Below are positions 24,879 through 34,235 of a stretch of 64,000 nt of DNA, piece after piece (the stretch's first letter is position 1; every line of letters starts with the position of its first letter). Made by a program: the position numbers and the translations under genes. Under the pieces are notes generated by a model. That model ran no database searches and had not been told where the DNA came from. It was given only the letters and a program-made list of their open reading frames with translations. The stretch is taken from NCBI RefSeq assembly GCF_004363095.1, contig NZ_SNYO01000006.1, positions 124,001-188,000 on the forward strand, given 5' to 3'. The DNA comes from Actinomycetospora succinea. Lineage in GTDB: Bacteria > Actinomycetota > Actinomycetes > Mycobacteriales > Pseudonocardiaceae.

Positions 24879-26261
24879 GTGCCCCCCGAGAAGCGGAGAA
24901 TCCACCTCAACGCGTTCGCCATGAACTGCGCCGGCCACCAGTCGGCCGGCCTGTGGCGCCACCCCGACGACCAGGGGTTCCGCTACACGGACCTCGACCA
25001 CTGGATCGGGCTGGCCCGGACGCTGGAGGACGCGGGGTTCGACGCGCTGTTCCTCGCCGACGTGTTGGGCATCTACGACGTCCACGGCGGCAGCCGCGAC
25101 GCCGCGGTCCGGGCCGGCGCGCAGGTCCCCCTCGGCGACCCGATGCTGCTCGTGCCGGCCCTGGCCGCGGCGACGTCGCGGCTGGGCTTCGGGGTCACGG
25201 TGTCGGTGAGCTACGAGCACCCGTACGCGCTGGCGCGGCGCTTCACGACGCTCGACCACCTGACCAAGGGCCGGGTCGCGTGGAACGTCGTCACCGGCTA
25301 CCTGTCCAGTGCGGCGGCGAACCTCGGGCTCGGCGAGCAGCTGCCCCACGACGAGCGCTACGCGATGGCCGAGGAGTACCTCGAGGTCTGCTACAAGCTC
25401 TGGGAGACCTCCTGGGACGAGGACGCGGTGGTGCGCGACGCCGGGCGCGGCGTCTACACCGACCCGGCCAAGGTGCACGACGTCGCCCACCACGGGACGT
25501 GGTTCGACGTGCCCGGGCCGTTCCTGTGCGAGCCCTCGCCGCAGCGCACACCGGCGATCTTCCAGGCGGGCGCGTCGTCGCGGGGCAAGGCGTTCGCCGG
25601 CAAGCACGCCGAGGCGGTGTTCGTGTCGGGGCCGTCGACGGCGGTGGTGGCGAAGTCGGTGGCGGGCATCCGCGCGGCGGTCGCCGAGGCCGGCCGTGAC
25701 CCCGAGTCCGTGACGATCTACGTGCAGCTGGCGCCGGTGGTGGCGTCGACGTCGGCTGAAGCACGGGAGCTCTACGAGAGCTACCTCGCTGCCGCCTCCC
25801 GCGAGGGCGCGATGGCGCTCTTCGGCGGCTGGACCGGCCTCGACCTCTCCGACGTGCCGCCCGACGAGCCGCTGCGCCACGTGCACACCGACGCCGGGCA
25901 GACGGCGCTCGCGTCGTTCACCACCGACGACCCGGACCGGGAGTGGACGATCGACGAGATCGCCGCGCACCTCGCGGTCGGCGGGCGCGGCCCGGTCGCG
26001 GTGGGGTCGCCCGCCGAGGTCGCCGACGAGATGGAGCGCTGGATCGACGAGACCGGCGCGGACGGGTTCAACCTCGCCTACGCGGTCACGCCGGGCACGT
26101 TCGAGCAGGTCGCCGAGCTCGTCGTCCCCGAGCTGCGCCGGCGAGGGCGGATGCCGGAGACCCCGCCGACGGGGACGCTGCGCGAGGTGCTGGGCGGCAA
26201 GGGTCCGCGGGCGGACGCGAGCCACCCGGCCGGGGCGCTGCGGGCGGGTGCCACGTCGTGA
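24879..26261 (+). CDS. DszA/NtaA-type FMNH2-dependent monooxygenase
   Basis: 460 residues of the luciferase-like fold, in the subfamily of DszA (dibenzothiophene-sulfone monooxygenase), SnaA and NtaA. Marks are HLNAFAMNCAGHQSAGLWRHP, FDALFLADVLGIYD, the TSRLGFGVTVSVSYEHPYALARRFTTLDHLTKGRVAWNVVTGYL block, and QAGASSRGKAFAGKHAEAVF. It would use reduced FMN and oxygen to split a C-S or C-N bond. GTG start with AGAAAGGA upstream. Its stop overlaps the DszC-like gene start as GTGA, so the two act together. Confidence 0.88.
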   Translation: MPPEKRRIHLNAFAMNCAGHQSAGLWRHPDDQGFRYTDLDHWIGLARTLEDAGFDALFLADVLGIYDVHGGSRDAAVRAGAQVPLGDPMLLVPALAAATSRLGFGVTVSVSYEHPYALARRFTTLDHLTKGRVAWNVVTGYLSSAAANLGLGEQLPHDERYAMAEEYLEVCYKLWETSWDEDAVVRDAGRGVYTDPAKVHDVAHHGTWFDVPGPFLCEPSPQRTPAIFQAGASSRGKAFAGKHAEAVFVSGPSTAVVAKSVAGIRAAVAEAGRDPESVTIYVQLAPVVASTSAEARELYESYLAAASREGAMALFGGWTGLDLSDVPPDEPLRHVHTDAGQTALASFTTDDPDREWTIDEIAAHLAVGGRGPVAVGSPAEVADEMERWIDETGADGFNLAYAVTPGTFEQVAELVVPELRRRGRMPETPPTGTLREVLGGKGPRADASHPAGALRAGATS

Positions 26262-27454
26262 GCCCCGCGTCCCGGACCGCCGCCGAGCCCGAGGTCGCCG
26301 CGCTGCTCGCCGAGATCGCCGCGGGGGCCGCCGAGCGGGAACGTCTCGACGAGTCGCCGTTCGACCAGGTCGCCGCGGTCGCGCGGGCCGGGCTCGGCGC
26401 GCTCTCGCTGCCCGTCGACGAGGGCGGGCGCGGCGCCTCGGTGCGCGAGGTGCTGGCGTTCGTCGTCGACCTCGCCGAGGCCGACCCGATCGTCGCCCAC
26501 GTCCTGCGCACCCACTACAGCCAGGTGCTGGGCTTCCTGCGCAACCCCGACCCGGACGTCCGCCGGCGCTGGGTCGACGAGATCCGCGCGGGAAAGGTGT
26601 TCGGGAACGCGATCAGCGAGACCGGGCCGTCCGCGGCGGGCGGGCACGAGTTCGACACCCGGCTCGACGACGTCGACGGCCGCCTGGTCCTGAACGGCAC
26701 GAAGTACTACAGCACCGGGACGCTGTACGCGGACTGGATCTCAGTGGCGGCGCGTGTCGACGGCGACCGCGTCGCGACGGTCATGGTCCCGGCCGACCGC
26801 GCCGGGGTCGACGTCGTCGACGACTGGGACGGCATGGGCCAGGGCCGCACGGGCACCGGGACGACGCGGTTCACCGACGTGGCGGTGGAGCCGGCCGACG
26901 TGCTGGGCTCGCGGCCCCGGCTCGAGGCGCGCCCACCCGGCGACGTCGCGTTCCTGCAGCTCTACCTGCACGCGCTGGTGGCGGGCATCCTGCGCAGCGT
27001 CGCGACCGACGCCGCCGGCGTCGTGCGCTCCCGGAGCCGGACCTTCGAGCACGCCGCCGCGCCGCAGGCCGTCGACGACCCGATCCTGCAGGAGACGGTG
27101 GGCCGGCTCTCGGCGACGGCGTGGGTCGCGGAGTCGGCGGTGCTGACCGCGGCGGACGCCATCGACGCCGTCATGGAGGCGTGGGCCAAGGGCGAGCCGA
27201 CCGAGGACCTGCTGCTCGCGGCGTCGCTGGCGCACGTGTCGGTGAAGGTGCACCTGGACCGGGTCGGCCTGGAGGCGGCGACGGCGCTGTTCGACGTCGG
27301 CGGCGCCTCGGCGTCCAGCCGGGCCCGCAACCTCGACCGGCACTGGCGCAACATCCGCACGCTGACCCTGCACAACCCGGCGAGCTACAAGGCCGCGGCG
27401 ATCGGACGCCACCTGATCTCCGGCGCCCCGCTCCCGACCAACGGCTACTTCTGA
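26258..27454 (+). CDS. DszC/SfnB-type acyl-CoA dehydrogenase-fold monooxygenase
   Basis: 398 residues of the acyl-CoA dehydrogenase fold. The C-terminal block HWRNIRTLTLHNPASYKAAAIGRH is typical of the DszC/SfnB monooxygenase group rather than of true dehydrogenases, and the flavin-binding part reads ISETGPSAAGGHEFDT. Such enzymes use FMNH2 to oxidise sulfur compounds (dibenzothiophene, dimethyl sulfone pathway). It overlaps the DszA-like gene by GTGA. A paralogue lies at 43823. Confidence 0.85.
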   Translation: MSPASRTAAEPEVAALLAEIAAGAAERERLDESPFDQVAAVARAGLGALSLPVDEGGRGASVREVLAFVVDLAEADPIVAHVLRTHYSQVLGFLRNPDPDVRRRWVDEIRAGKVFGNAISETGPSAAGGHEFDTRLDDVDGRLVLNGTKYYSTGTLYADWISVAARVDGDRVATVMVPADRAGVDVVDDWDGMGQGRTGTGTTRFTDVAVEPADVLGSRPRLEARPPGDVAFLQLYLHALVAGILRSVATDAAGVVRSRSRTFEHAAAPQAVDDPILQETVGRLSATAWVAESAVLTAADAIDAVMEAWAKGEPTEDLLLAASLAHVSVKVHLDRVGLEAATALFDVGGASASSRARNLDRHWRNIRTLTLHNPASYKAAAIGRHLISGAPLPTNGYF

Positions 27455-27455
27455 T

Positions 27456-27495
27456 GTGAGTGGTTTCAGCCCCTCCAGGGGCAGAAACCGCTCAC
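27456..27495. terminator. GTGAG-type palindrome, bidirectional terminator
   Basis: Arms from GTGAGTGGTTTCAGC to GCAGAAACCGCTCAC with one G-T pair and one mismatch, and an inner CCCT-CC-AGGG stem. It lies where the DszC-like gene and the cupin gene converge, and its 3' arm overlaps the cupin stop. Same family as the palindrome at 21538. Confidence 0.7.
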
Positions 27496-27833
27496 GTGTG
27501 GTTGCCGAGCTTCGCGACGGTGAGCAGGACGACCGCGTCCTCGACGGCCTCGAGGCGGTGGCGGGCGTCGGGCACGACGAGGAGGTCGCCGCGGCGCCCG
27601 TCCCACGAGTCCTTGTCCGACACGAGGCGCACCCGGCCGTGCAGCACGACCAGCGTCGCCTCGCCGGGGTTCTCGTGCTCGCCGAGCTCGCGACCGCCGG
27701 TCAGGGCGATCACGGTCTGGCGCATGACGTTGCCGTGCCCGCCCACCACCGTGTGGGCGGCGCGCCCGGCGGTGCTGGTGCGGGCGGCCGTGAGCTGCTG
27801 GCGGGCGCAGGCGTCGAGCGAGAGCTTGAGCAT
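27492..27833 (-). CDS. Cupin-domain protein
   Basis: 113 residues with a single cupin barrel: GGRELGEHENPGEATLVVLHGRVRLVSDKDSWDGRRGDLLVVPDARHRLEAVEDAVVLLTVAK. Motif 1 keeps GEHENPGEATLVVLHGRV with His-Glu positions and motif 2 has PDARHR. Proteins of this size bind a metal and are often sensors or small enzymes. The substrate is unknown. It follows the amino-acid permease gene on the same strand after 100 bases and may be cotranscribed with it. Confidence 0.8.
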   Translation of the reverse strand: MLKLSLDACARQQLTAARTSTAGRAAHTVVGGHGNVMRQTVIALTGGRELGEHENPGEATLVVLHGRVRLVSDKDSWDGRRGDLLVVPDARHRLEAVEDAVVLLTVAKLGNHT

Positions 27834-27933
27834 GGTCGTCCCCGTCCGTGCCGTGGTGGTGGAGGACCATGGTCACAAGCCGGGCAAGGGCACGGACACC
27901 GCCGAGTGCGCTTCCTCCGGAAGCACCTTCTCG

Positions 27934-29529
27934 TCAGAGCTCGGCGGCGCTCCCGGCGGACGGAGCCGGTTCCGGCGCTGCGGGCTCGCGCACACCCGAG
28001 CGCACGGCGACCGGGAAGACCGCGAGCGCCCAGGCGCCGACGACGAGCGAGTCCCACGGCGCGGGCAGGACGCCGGCGCCGTCGAAGCTGCCGAGCCCGG
28101 AGAGCAGGAGCAGCACCAGCAGGTGGGCGACGAGCCAGGCCCCGCGGCGCAGCTCGGCGCGCAGCGAGCCGATGCGGTCGGTGCGCCAGAGCAGCGCGAA
28201 CAGCGGGACGCCGAGCAGCACGAGTGGCAGGGCGAGGCGCAGGTCCTCCCACCCCGACCAGTAGATGAACTCCGTCGAGAACAGGAACGCGACCGGGGCG
28301 ATCCAGCGCAGGCCCGGGACCCAGCCCGACAGCCGGTCGGGCTCGCGGCGCCGGAACACCTCGGCGGCCACGGCGGCGGCGAGGTAGAGCAGCAGGTACA
28401 TCGTGCCCATCACCGAGACGATGTCCTGCCAGCCCCGGAACGGGAGCAGGAACACCACCATCACCGCGAGGTTCAGCGCCATCGCCCGCCGCGGCACGCC
28501 GGAGCCCGGGTGCACGCGCATGAGCGTGCGGGGCAGCAGGCGGTTCTTGGCCAGCGCGTAGGTGTGCCGCGCGTTGACCGCGACGCCGACGTAGGCCGAC
28601 CCGCCGGGCGAGACCACGGCGTCGGCGTAGAGCAGGGCGGCGAGGAAGCCGAGGTTCAGCGCGACCGCGAGCTCGCCGAACGGCGACTCGAAGTTGACGC
28701 CCGCCCAGCCGCCGACGAGCGCCGCGTCCGGCACCGCGCCGATGAACGCGACCTGCAGGCCGAGGTAGAGCAGCACGGCGGCGGCGATGCTGCCGAGGAC
28801 CGCGAGCGAGATCGTGCGCCGGGGGTTGCGGGCCTCGCCGGAGAAGTCGACGGGGGCCTGGAACCCGTTGACCGAGTAGACGATGCCGCCGCCGGCCAGG
28901 GCGGTGAGCACGGCGCCGTAGCCGTAGGGGGCGAAGCCGCCGTGGTCGGTGAAGTGCGCAGTGTCGAACGCCGACGCGATCAGCAGGACCACGGTGAGCA
29001 CCGGGATGACGACCTTGATGACGGTCACCGCGGTGTTCAGCGTGCCGAAGAGCCGCACGCCGAACCAGTTCAGGGCAGTGAGCACGACCGAGAGCACCAG
29101 CGCCGCGACGACGCCCCAGCCGGTGAGCTCGTCGTTCGCGTAGAGCCACGGCAGGTAGTAGCCGGCGTACTGGACGATCGCGGTGAGCTCGGCGCTCGTC
29201 GCCCCGACCGCGAGCAGCACCGAGACGCCGATGACCGTGCCGGTCAGCCGCCCGCTGGCGTAGAGCGGCCAGCGCACGGTGCCGCCGCCCTCGGGCCGCG
29301 TCGCGCCGAGCTCGACCATCACCAGCGCGACGAGCGCGCACAGGAGCCCGGCGGCGATCCACGCGAGGATCGCGGCGGGTCCGGCGATCTGCGCGGCGTA
29401 GAGCGCGGCGAAGAGCCACCCGGACCCGACGATGTTGGAGAAGCCGATCGCGGTGAGCCCGCCGACGCCCAGCCGACGCTGCAGCCGGCCCTCCTCGGCG
29501 CCGACCTCGGTGTCCGGTGTCGCCGTCAT
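27934..29529 (-). CDS. APC-family amino-acid permease
   Basis: 531 residues with about 12 membrane segments. The first helix has GLTAIGFSNIVGSGWLFAALYAAQIAGPAAILAW, the unwound G-x-G region of the APC fold. NGFQAPVDFSGEARNPRRTI after helix 6 is a further family mark. It is similar to the Asp/Glu-type permeases of high-GC Gram-positives, but the substrate cannot be told. ATG preceded by GGGGGAG. It is divergent from the GNAT gene. Confidence 0.88.
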   Translation of the reverse strand: MTATPDTEVGAEEGRLQRRLGVGGLTAIGFSNIVGSGWLFAALYAAQIAGPAAILAWIAAGLLCALVALVMVELGATRPEGGGTVRWPLYASGRLTGTVIGVSVLLAVGATSAELTAIVQYAGYYLPWLYANDELTGWGVVAALVLSVVLTALNWFGVRLFGTLNTAVTVIKVVIPVLTVVLLIASAFDTAHFTDHGGFAPYGYGAVLTALAGGGIVYSVNGFQAPVDFSGEARNPRRTISLAVLGSIAAAVLLYLGLQVAFIGAVPDAALVGGWAGVNFESPFGELAVALNLGFLAALLYADAVVSPGGSAYVGVAVNARHTYALAKNRLLPRTLMRVHPGSGVPRRAMALNLAVMVVFLLPFRGWQDIVSVMGTMYLLLYLAAAVAAEVFRRREPDRLSGWVPGLRWIAPVAFLFSTEFIYWSGWEDLRLALPLVLLGVPLFALLWRTDRIGSLRAELRRGAWLVAHLLVLLLLSGLGSFDGAGVLPAPWDSLVVGAWALAVFPVAVRSGVREPAAPEPAPSAGSAAEL

Positions 29530-29596
29530 CGTCTCCCCCTCCCCGATCCGTGGTGTGCTGGATCGCAGCCGGAATGGTCGTACGGACCGGGCGGTT

Positions 29597-30307
29597 GTGC
29601 CGGGTGTGGCATCCGCACCCACCGGGCCGCTCGACGAGCCGGTCCGGACGTCCCTGCTGGGCGCCCACGCGCACCTCGCGCAGGGCCTCGGCGACGCGGT
29701 GCGCTACGACCCCGACGTCGCCCCCTTCCTCGCCGAGCCGCAGAGCGCCGCCGAATGGGACGACGTCGCCGCACTGGTCGGGCCCGGTGGCCACACCGTC
29801 GTCCCCGCCTTCGGTGCGCTGGAGCCGGTGGGCCTCGAGGTGCTCAGGGCCATGGAAGGCGTCCAGCTCGTCGGCGACGCCGTGACCGGCCGCCACGACC
29901 CCGAGCTCGTGCGCCTCGGCCCCGACGACGTCCCCGCGATGAGCGAGCTCGTCGCCCGCACGAAACCCGGGCCGTTCCTGCCGCGCACGATCGCGATGGG
30001 CACCTACCTCGGCGTCGTCGAGGACGGTGCCCTCGTCGCGATGGCCGGTGAGCGTCTGCACCCGCCCGGGTACACCGAGATCAGCGCGGTGTGCACCGAC
30101 GAGCAGCACCGCGGCCGGGGTCTGGGCACGCGTCTCGTCCTGGCGATGGCGGCCGTCGTCCGCGACCGCGGCGAGGTCCCCTTCCTGCACGCCGCGGCCA
30201 CCAACACGACCGCCATCCGGCTCTACGAGGCGCTCGGCTTCCGGCTGCGCGCCCGTCCCGACTTCACCGCACTGACCGTCCCGAGCGACGTCCCCGCCCG
30301 GACGTAG
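29597..30307 (+). CDS. GNAT-family N-acetyltransferase
   Basis: About 236 residues. The C-terminal GNAT core is plain: AMAGERLHPPGYTEISAVCTDEQHRGRGLGTRLV holds the acetyl-CoA loop (Q/R-x-x-G-x-G as HRGRGLG), and TNTTAIRLYEALGFRLR is the end motif. The N-terminal third is a poorly conserved lead domain. The start may be GTG 29597 or 29606; a TACGGA box 10 bases before 29597 would give a near-leaderless mRNA. It ends 14 bases before the next flavin monooxygenase gene, so it may be in that operon. The acceptor substrate is unknown. Confidence 0.8.
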   Translation: MPGVASAPTGPLDEPVRTSLLGAHAHLAQGLGDAVRYDPDVAPFLAEPQSAAEWDDVAALVGPGGHTVVPAFGALEPVGLEVLRAMEGVQLVGDAVTGRHDPELVRLGPDDVPAMSELVARTKPGPFLPRTIAMGTYLGVVEDGALVAMAGERLHPPGYTEISAVCTDEQHRGRGLGTRLVLAMAAVVRDRGEVPFLHAAATNTTAIRLYEALGFRLRARPDFTALTVPSDVPART

Positions 30308-30321
30308 CGGACAGGAGGACC

Positions 30322-31485
30322 ATGTCCCAGGAACCGTCACTGCACCTCGCGATCGCCCTCGACGGCACCGGCTGGCACCCCGCGTCGTGGCGTGAGCCCG
30401 GGGCCCGCGCCGACGAGCTGTTCACCGCGGGCTTCTGGGTCGACCAGGTCCGCGAGGCCGAGGCGGGCCTCGCGGACCTCGTGACCTTCGAGGACTCCTT
30501 CGCCCTCGACGGCGACCGCGCCGACCGGGCGCAGGGCCGTCTCGACGCGCAGCTCGTCGCCCTGCGCGTCGGCCCCGTGACCAGCCACATCGGCCTGGTC
30601 CCGACGGTCGTCACCACTCACACCGAGCCGTTCCACGTCTCCACCGAGATCGCGACGCTGGACTTCGCGACCACCGGCCGCGCCGGCGTGCGGGTCCGGG
30701 TGTCGTCGCGCGACGAGGAGTACGCGCTGTTCGGGCGTCGCGAGGCCGGCGCCGAGAGCCGGGAGAGCCTGTTCGACGAGGCCGCCGACCACATCGAGGT
30801 CCAGCGCCGCCTCTGGGACTCGTGGGAGGACGACGCCGAGATCCGCGACGCCGCCACGGGCCGGTTCGTCGACCGCGACAAGCTGCACTACATCGACTTC
30901 GAGGGCGGGCACTTCTCGGTGCGCGGGCCCTCGATCACCCCACGTCCGCCGCAGGGCCAGCCGCTGGTCAGCGCCCTCGCGCACGTCGACGTCGCCTACC
31001 GGCTCGCCGCTCGCGGCGCCGACCTCGTGTTCGTGACCCCCGGCGGGGTCGGGCGCGACGGCCCGACCGGCGACGCCGAGGCGATCCTGCGGCAGGTCCG
31101 GGCGGAGGAGGCCTCGGTCGGCCGGGACGGCGACCCGCTGCACGTCCTCGGCGACCTGCTCGTCGTGCTCGACGACAGCGCCGACGCCGCCCGCGCGCGC
31201 CTGGCCCGCCTCGACGAGACCGACGGCAGCGAGCTGCGCAGCGACGCGCGCATCCTCACGGGGACCGCCACCGACGTCGCCGACGTCCTCGCGTCCTGGC
31301 ACGACGCCGGGCTCGCCGGCGCCCGCCTGCGCCCCGCCGTCACCGCCCACGACCTGCCCCGCATCACCCGCGAGCTCGTCCCCGAGCTCCAGCGCCGGGG
31401 GCTGTACCGGACCGCCTACGACGCCGCCACGCTGCGGGGCCACTTCGGCCTCGCGCGGCCCGCCGACCGCTACGCGCGAGTCTGA
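30322..31485 (+). CDS. Luciferase-like flavin monooxygenase
   Basis: 387 residues of the LLM fold, but more diverged than its neighbours: HLAIALDGTGWHPASWR at the start, GPVTSHIGLVPTVVTTHTEPFHVSTEIATLDFATTGRAGVRVRVS in the core, and DLPRITRELVPELQRRGLYRTAYDAATLRGHFGL at the end, which is the usual NtaA/SnaA-type tail. AGGAGG lies before the ATG. The next LLM gene starts 8 bases after its stop, so the two form a pair, perhaps as different subunits or acting on related compounds. Confidence 0.85.
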   Translation: MSQEPSLHLAIALDGTGWHPASWREPGARADELFTAGFWVDQVREAEAGLADLVTFEDSFALDGDRADRAQGRLDAQLVALRVGPVTSHIGLVPTVVTTHTEPFHVSTEIATLDFATTGRAGVRVRVSSRDEEYALFGRREAGAESRESLFDEAADHIEVQRRLWDSWEDDAEIRDAATGRFVDRDKLHYIDFEGGHFSVRGPSITPRPPQGQPLVSALAHVDVAYRLAARGADLVFVTPGGVGRDGPTGDAEAILRQVRAEEASVGRDGDPLHVLGDLLVVLDDSADAARARLARLDETDGSELRSDARILTGTATDVADVLASWHDAGLAGARLRPAVTAHDLPRITRELVPELQRRGLYRTAYDAATLRGHFGLARPADRYARV

Positions 31486-31493
31486 GGAGCGAC

Positions 31494-32879
31494 ATGCCGA
31501 AGAAGCAGATCCACCTCGCCGCCCACTTCCCCGGCGTCAACAACACGACGGTCTGGAGCGACCCGGCCTCGGGCAGCCACATCGAGTTCGAGTCGTTCCG
31601 GCACTTCGCGCAGACTGCCGAGCGCGCCAAGTTCGACTTCCTCTTCCTCGCCGAGGGCCTGCGCCTGCGCGAGCAGGGCGGGCGGATCTACGACCTCGAC
31701 GTCATGGGCCGGCCCGACAACGTCGCGATCCTGCAGGCCCTGGCCGCGGTCACCGACCACATCGGCCTGGCCGGCACCGTGAACTCGACGTTCAACGAGC
31801 CGCTCGACGTCGCCCGCAAGCTCGCGACGCTCGACCACCTCTCCGGCGGGCGCGCCGCGTGGAACGTCGTCACCAGCTGGGACGAGTTCACCGGCGAGAA
31901 CTTTCGCCGCGGCGGCTACCTGCCCAAGGACAAGCGCTACCTGCGCGCCCAGGAGATGCTCGCGACCGCGCAGGCGCTGTGGGACTCGTGGCCCGCCGAC
32001 GAGGTGCTCGCCGACGCCGCGTCCGGGCAGTTCCTGCGCCACGGGGACGCCGGGCGGTTCGCGATCCGCTCGGACCAGTTCGACATCTCGGGGCGCTTCC
32101 CGGTGCCGCGCAGCCCCCAGGGCCGCCCGGTGATCATCCAGGCCGGCGACTCCGAGGAGGGTCGCGAGTTCGCCGCCTCCAGCGCGGACGCGATCTTCAC
32201 CCGGCACGCGGAGCTGGAGGCCGGCCAGGAGTTCTACGCCGACGTGAAGGCGCGGCTCGCGAAGTTCGGGCGCCGCCCCGAGGACCTCAAGATCCTGCCG
32301 GCGGCGACGTTCGTGCTCGGGGACACCGAGGAGGAGGCTGCGGAGAACGCGCGTCAGGTGCAATACCAGCAGGTCGGGCCCGCGACGGCGATCGCGTTCG
32401 CCGAGCAGGTCTGGAACCGCGACCTCTCCGACGTCGACCCCGACGGCCCGGTGCCCTCGTTCGACCCGAAGACCGAGGACGACGTCGACTCCGGCGGGCA
32501 CATCTCGAAGGGCCGGGCGAGCGTGCGGATGTACCGCGACCCCGTCGCGACCGCGAACGAGTGGCGCGAGCTGGGTGAGCGCGAGGGCCTGTCGCTGCGC
32601 GAGGTCGTGATCCGCAAGAACGGGCGCCACACGTTCGTCGGCACCCCGCAGCGCGTCGCCGACACGATCGACGAGTTCGTGCAGTCCGACGCCTCCGACG
32701 GCTTCGTCCTCGTCCCGCACATCACCCCGGGCGGCATGGACGTGTTCGCCGACCAGGTGGTGCCGCTGTTGCAGGAGAAGGGCTCGTTCCGCACCGAGTA
32801 CGAGGGCACGACGCTGCGTGAGCACCTCGGCCTCGCGCCCTCCCCCACCACCGTCGCCGCGGTGAGCGTCGAGGCGTGA
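31494..32879 (+). CDS. NtaA/DszA-type FMNH2-dependent monooxygenase
   Basis: 461 residues, the long LLM subtype: KKQIHLAAHFPGVNNTTVW, FDFLFLAEGLRLREQGGRIYDLDV, LAGTVNSTFNEPLDVARKLATLDHLSGGRAAWNVVTSWDEFTGENFRRGGYLPKDKRY, and VIIQAGDSEEGREFAASSADAIFT. Flavin and phosphate contacts of the family are in the AAWNVVTS and QAGDS stretches. Ends with GTTLREHLGL. A perfect palindrome follows the stop. Unlike most monooxygenase units here, this pair has no RRxHVDL leader in front. Confidence 0.9.
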   Translation: MPKKQIHLAAHFPGVNNTTVWSDPASGSHIEFESFRHFAQTAERAKFDFLFLAEGLRLREQGGRIYDLDVMGRPDNVAILQALAAVTDHIGLAGTVNSTFNEPLDVARKLATLDHLSGGRAAWNVVTSWDEFTGENFRRGGYLPKDKRYLRAQEMLATAQALWDSWPADEVLADAASGQFLRHGDAGRFAIRSDQFDISGRFPVPRSPQGRPVIIQAGDSEEGREFAASSADAIFTRHAELEAGQEFYADVKARLAKFGRRPEDLKILPAATFVLGDTEEEAAENARQVQYQQVGPATAIAFAEQVWNRDLSDVDPDGPVPSFDPKTEDDVDSGGHISKGRASVRMYRDPVATANEWRELGEREGLSLREVVIRKNGRHTFVGTPQRVADTIDEFVQSDASDGFVLVPHITPGGMDVFADQVVPLLQEKGSFRTEYEGTTLREHLGLAPSPTTVAAVSVEA

Positions 32880-32888
32880 CCGACGCCT

Positions 32889-32934
32889 CACGTGAGCGGA
32901 ATTCACGGCTATAGCCGTGAATTCCGCTCACGTG
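32889..32934. terminator. 46-base perfect palindrome (GTGAG-type terminator)
   Basis: A fully symmetrical 46-base sequence with arms starting CACGTGAGCGGAATTCACGG and meeting at a central CTATAG with no loop. It lies between the monooxygenase stop at 32879 and the next plus-strand gene, whose own -10-like box is at 32942. It shares the core ACGGCTATAGCCGT with the palindrome at 48705. Confidence 0.75.
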
Positions 32935-32954
32935 CGCGGGCTAGGTTGAACTCC

Positions 32955-34235
32955 GTGCACGCGACCACCGTCATCATCGGCGCAGGTCACGCCGGTCTCG
33001 CGATGAGCAGGCAGCTCACCGACCGGTCGATCGACCACGTCGTGCTCGAGCGCGGCGAGGTCGCGAACTCCTGGCGCACCGAGCGCTGGGACTCGCTGCG
33101 CCTGCTCACCCCTACCTGGCACCTCGGGCTCCCCGGCGACGACGGCCCCGCCGGCGCCGACCCCGCCGGCTTCCTCACGGTCCCCGAGCTCGTGTCCTAC
33201 CTCGACGGCTACGCCGCGACGGTCGCCGCGCCCGTGCACACCGGCACCACGGTCCTGCGCGTCGCGCCGCACGACGGGGGCTACGAGGTCACCACCGACC
33301 GCGGCACCTGGACCTGCGCGAGCGTCGTCCTCGCCAGCGGCGCCAACAACGTCGCGGCCCTGCCCGCCGCGGCCGAGGGGGTGCCCGATGACGTCGTCTC
33401 GATCAGCACCGCCCGCTACCGCTCGCCCGACGACGTCCCCGAGGGCGGCGTCCTGGTCGTCGGCGCGTCAGCCAGTGGCGTGCAGCTCGCCGACGAGCTC
33501 GCGCGCAGCGGGCGCCGCGTCACCATCGCCACCGGCGAGCACGTCCGCATGCCGCGCACCTACCGCGGCCGCGACGCCTTCTGGTGGATGGAGCGGGCCG
33601 GAGTGCTCGACGAGCGCTACGACGAGGTCGACGACATCATCCGCGCGCGCCACACCCCCTCGCCCCAGCTCGTCGGCAGCCCGAGCCACAGCGACATCGA
33701 CCTGGGCACGCTGCAGGCACGCGGGGTGGAGGTGGTCGGCAAGGTCGGGCGCCTGCGCGACGGCGTGGCCCAGTTCTCCGGCGGGCTCGCCAACACCGTC
33801 CGGCTCGCCGACCTCAAGCTCAACCGGCTCCTCGACCGGTACGACACCTGGGCGCAGGAGGCGGGCTACGACGACCTCGGCGACCCCCACCGCCCCGAGC
33901 CCACGAGCGTCGGCACGTCGCCGCGCATCGAGATCGACCTGGCGCGCGACGGCATCCGGACCGTGCTCTGGGCGACCGGCTACCGCCCCGACCACTCCTG
34001 GCTCGCGCTGCCCGTGCTCGACTACAAGGGCCGCCTGCAGCACGACGGCGGCGTCGTCGCGGGCGCCCCGGGCGTCTACGTGCTCGGGTCGAGCCTGCTG
34101 CGCCGCCGGCGCTCGACGTACATCGGCGGTGCCGACCAGGACACCGCCGAGCTGGCCGCCCACCTGGCGGACCACCTCGCGGGCCGGTCGACACCGCCGC
34201 GGAGCGCTGCCCCGGAGCCGGTCAGCCCACGCTGA
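32955..34235 (+). CDS. FAD/NAD(P)-dependent flavoprotein monooxygenase-like
   Basis: 426 residues. Two Rossmann motifs are seen: FAD-binding VIIGAGHAGLAMSRQL at residue 6, and NADPH-binding VLVVGASASGVQLADELARSGRRVTIATG in the middle, with the FATGY-like WATGYRPDHSWL. This is the group of YUCCA/CzcO-type flavoproteins. Start VHATTVIIGAG; TAGGTT lies exactly 7 bases before the GTG and no ribosome-binding site is seen, so the mRNA is probably leaderless. Its end overlaps the converging OsmC gene by 14 bases. Substrate unknown. Confidence 0.88.
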   Translation: MHATTVIIGAGHAGLAMSRQLTDRSIDHVVLERGEVANSWRTERWDSLRLLTPTWHLGLPGDDGPAGADPAGFLTVPELVSYLDGYAATVAAPVHTGTTVLRVAPHDGGYEVTTDRGTWTCASVVLASGANNVAALPAAAEGVPDDVVSISTARYRSPDDVPEGGVLVVGASASGVQLADELARSGRRVTIATGEHVRMPRTYRGRDAFWWMERAGVLDERYDEVDDIIRARHTPSPQLVGSPSHSDIDLGTLQARGVEVVGKVGRLRDGVAQFSGGLANTVRLADLKLNRLLDRYDTWAQEAGYDDLGDPHRPEPTSVGTSPRIEIDLARDGIRTVLWATGYRPDHSWLALPVLDYKGRLQHDGGVVAGAPGVYVLGSSLLRRRRSTYIGGADQDTAELAAHLADHLAGRSTPPRSAAPEPVSPR

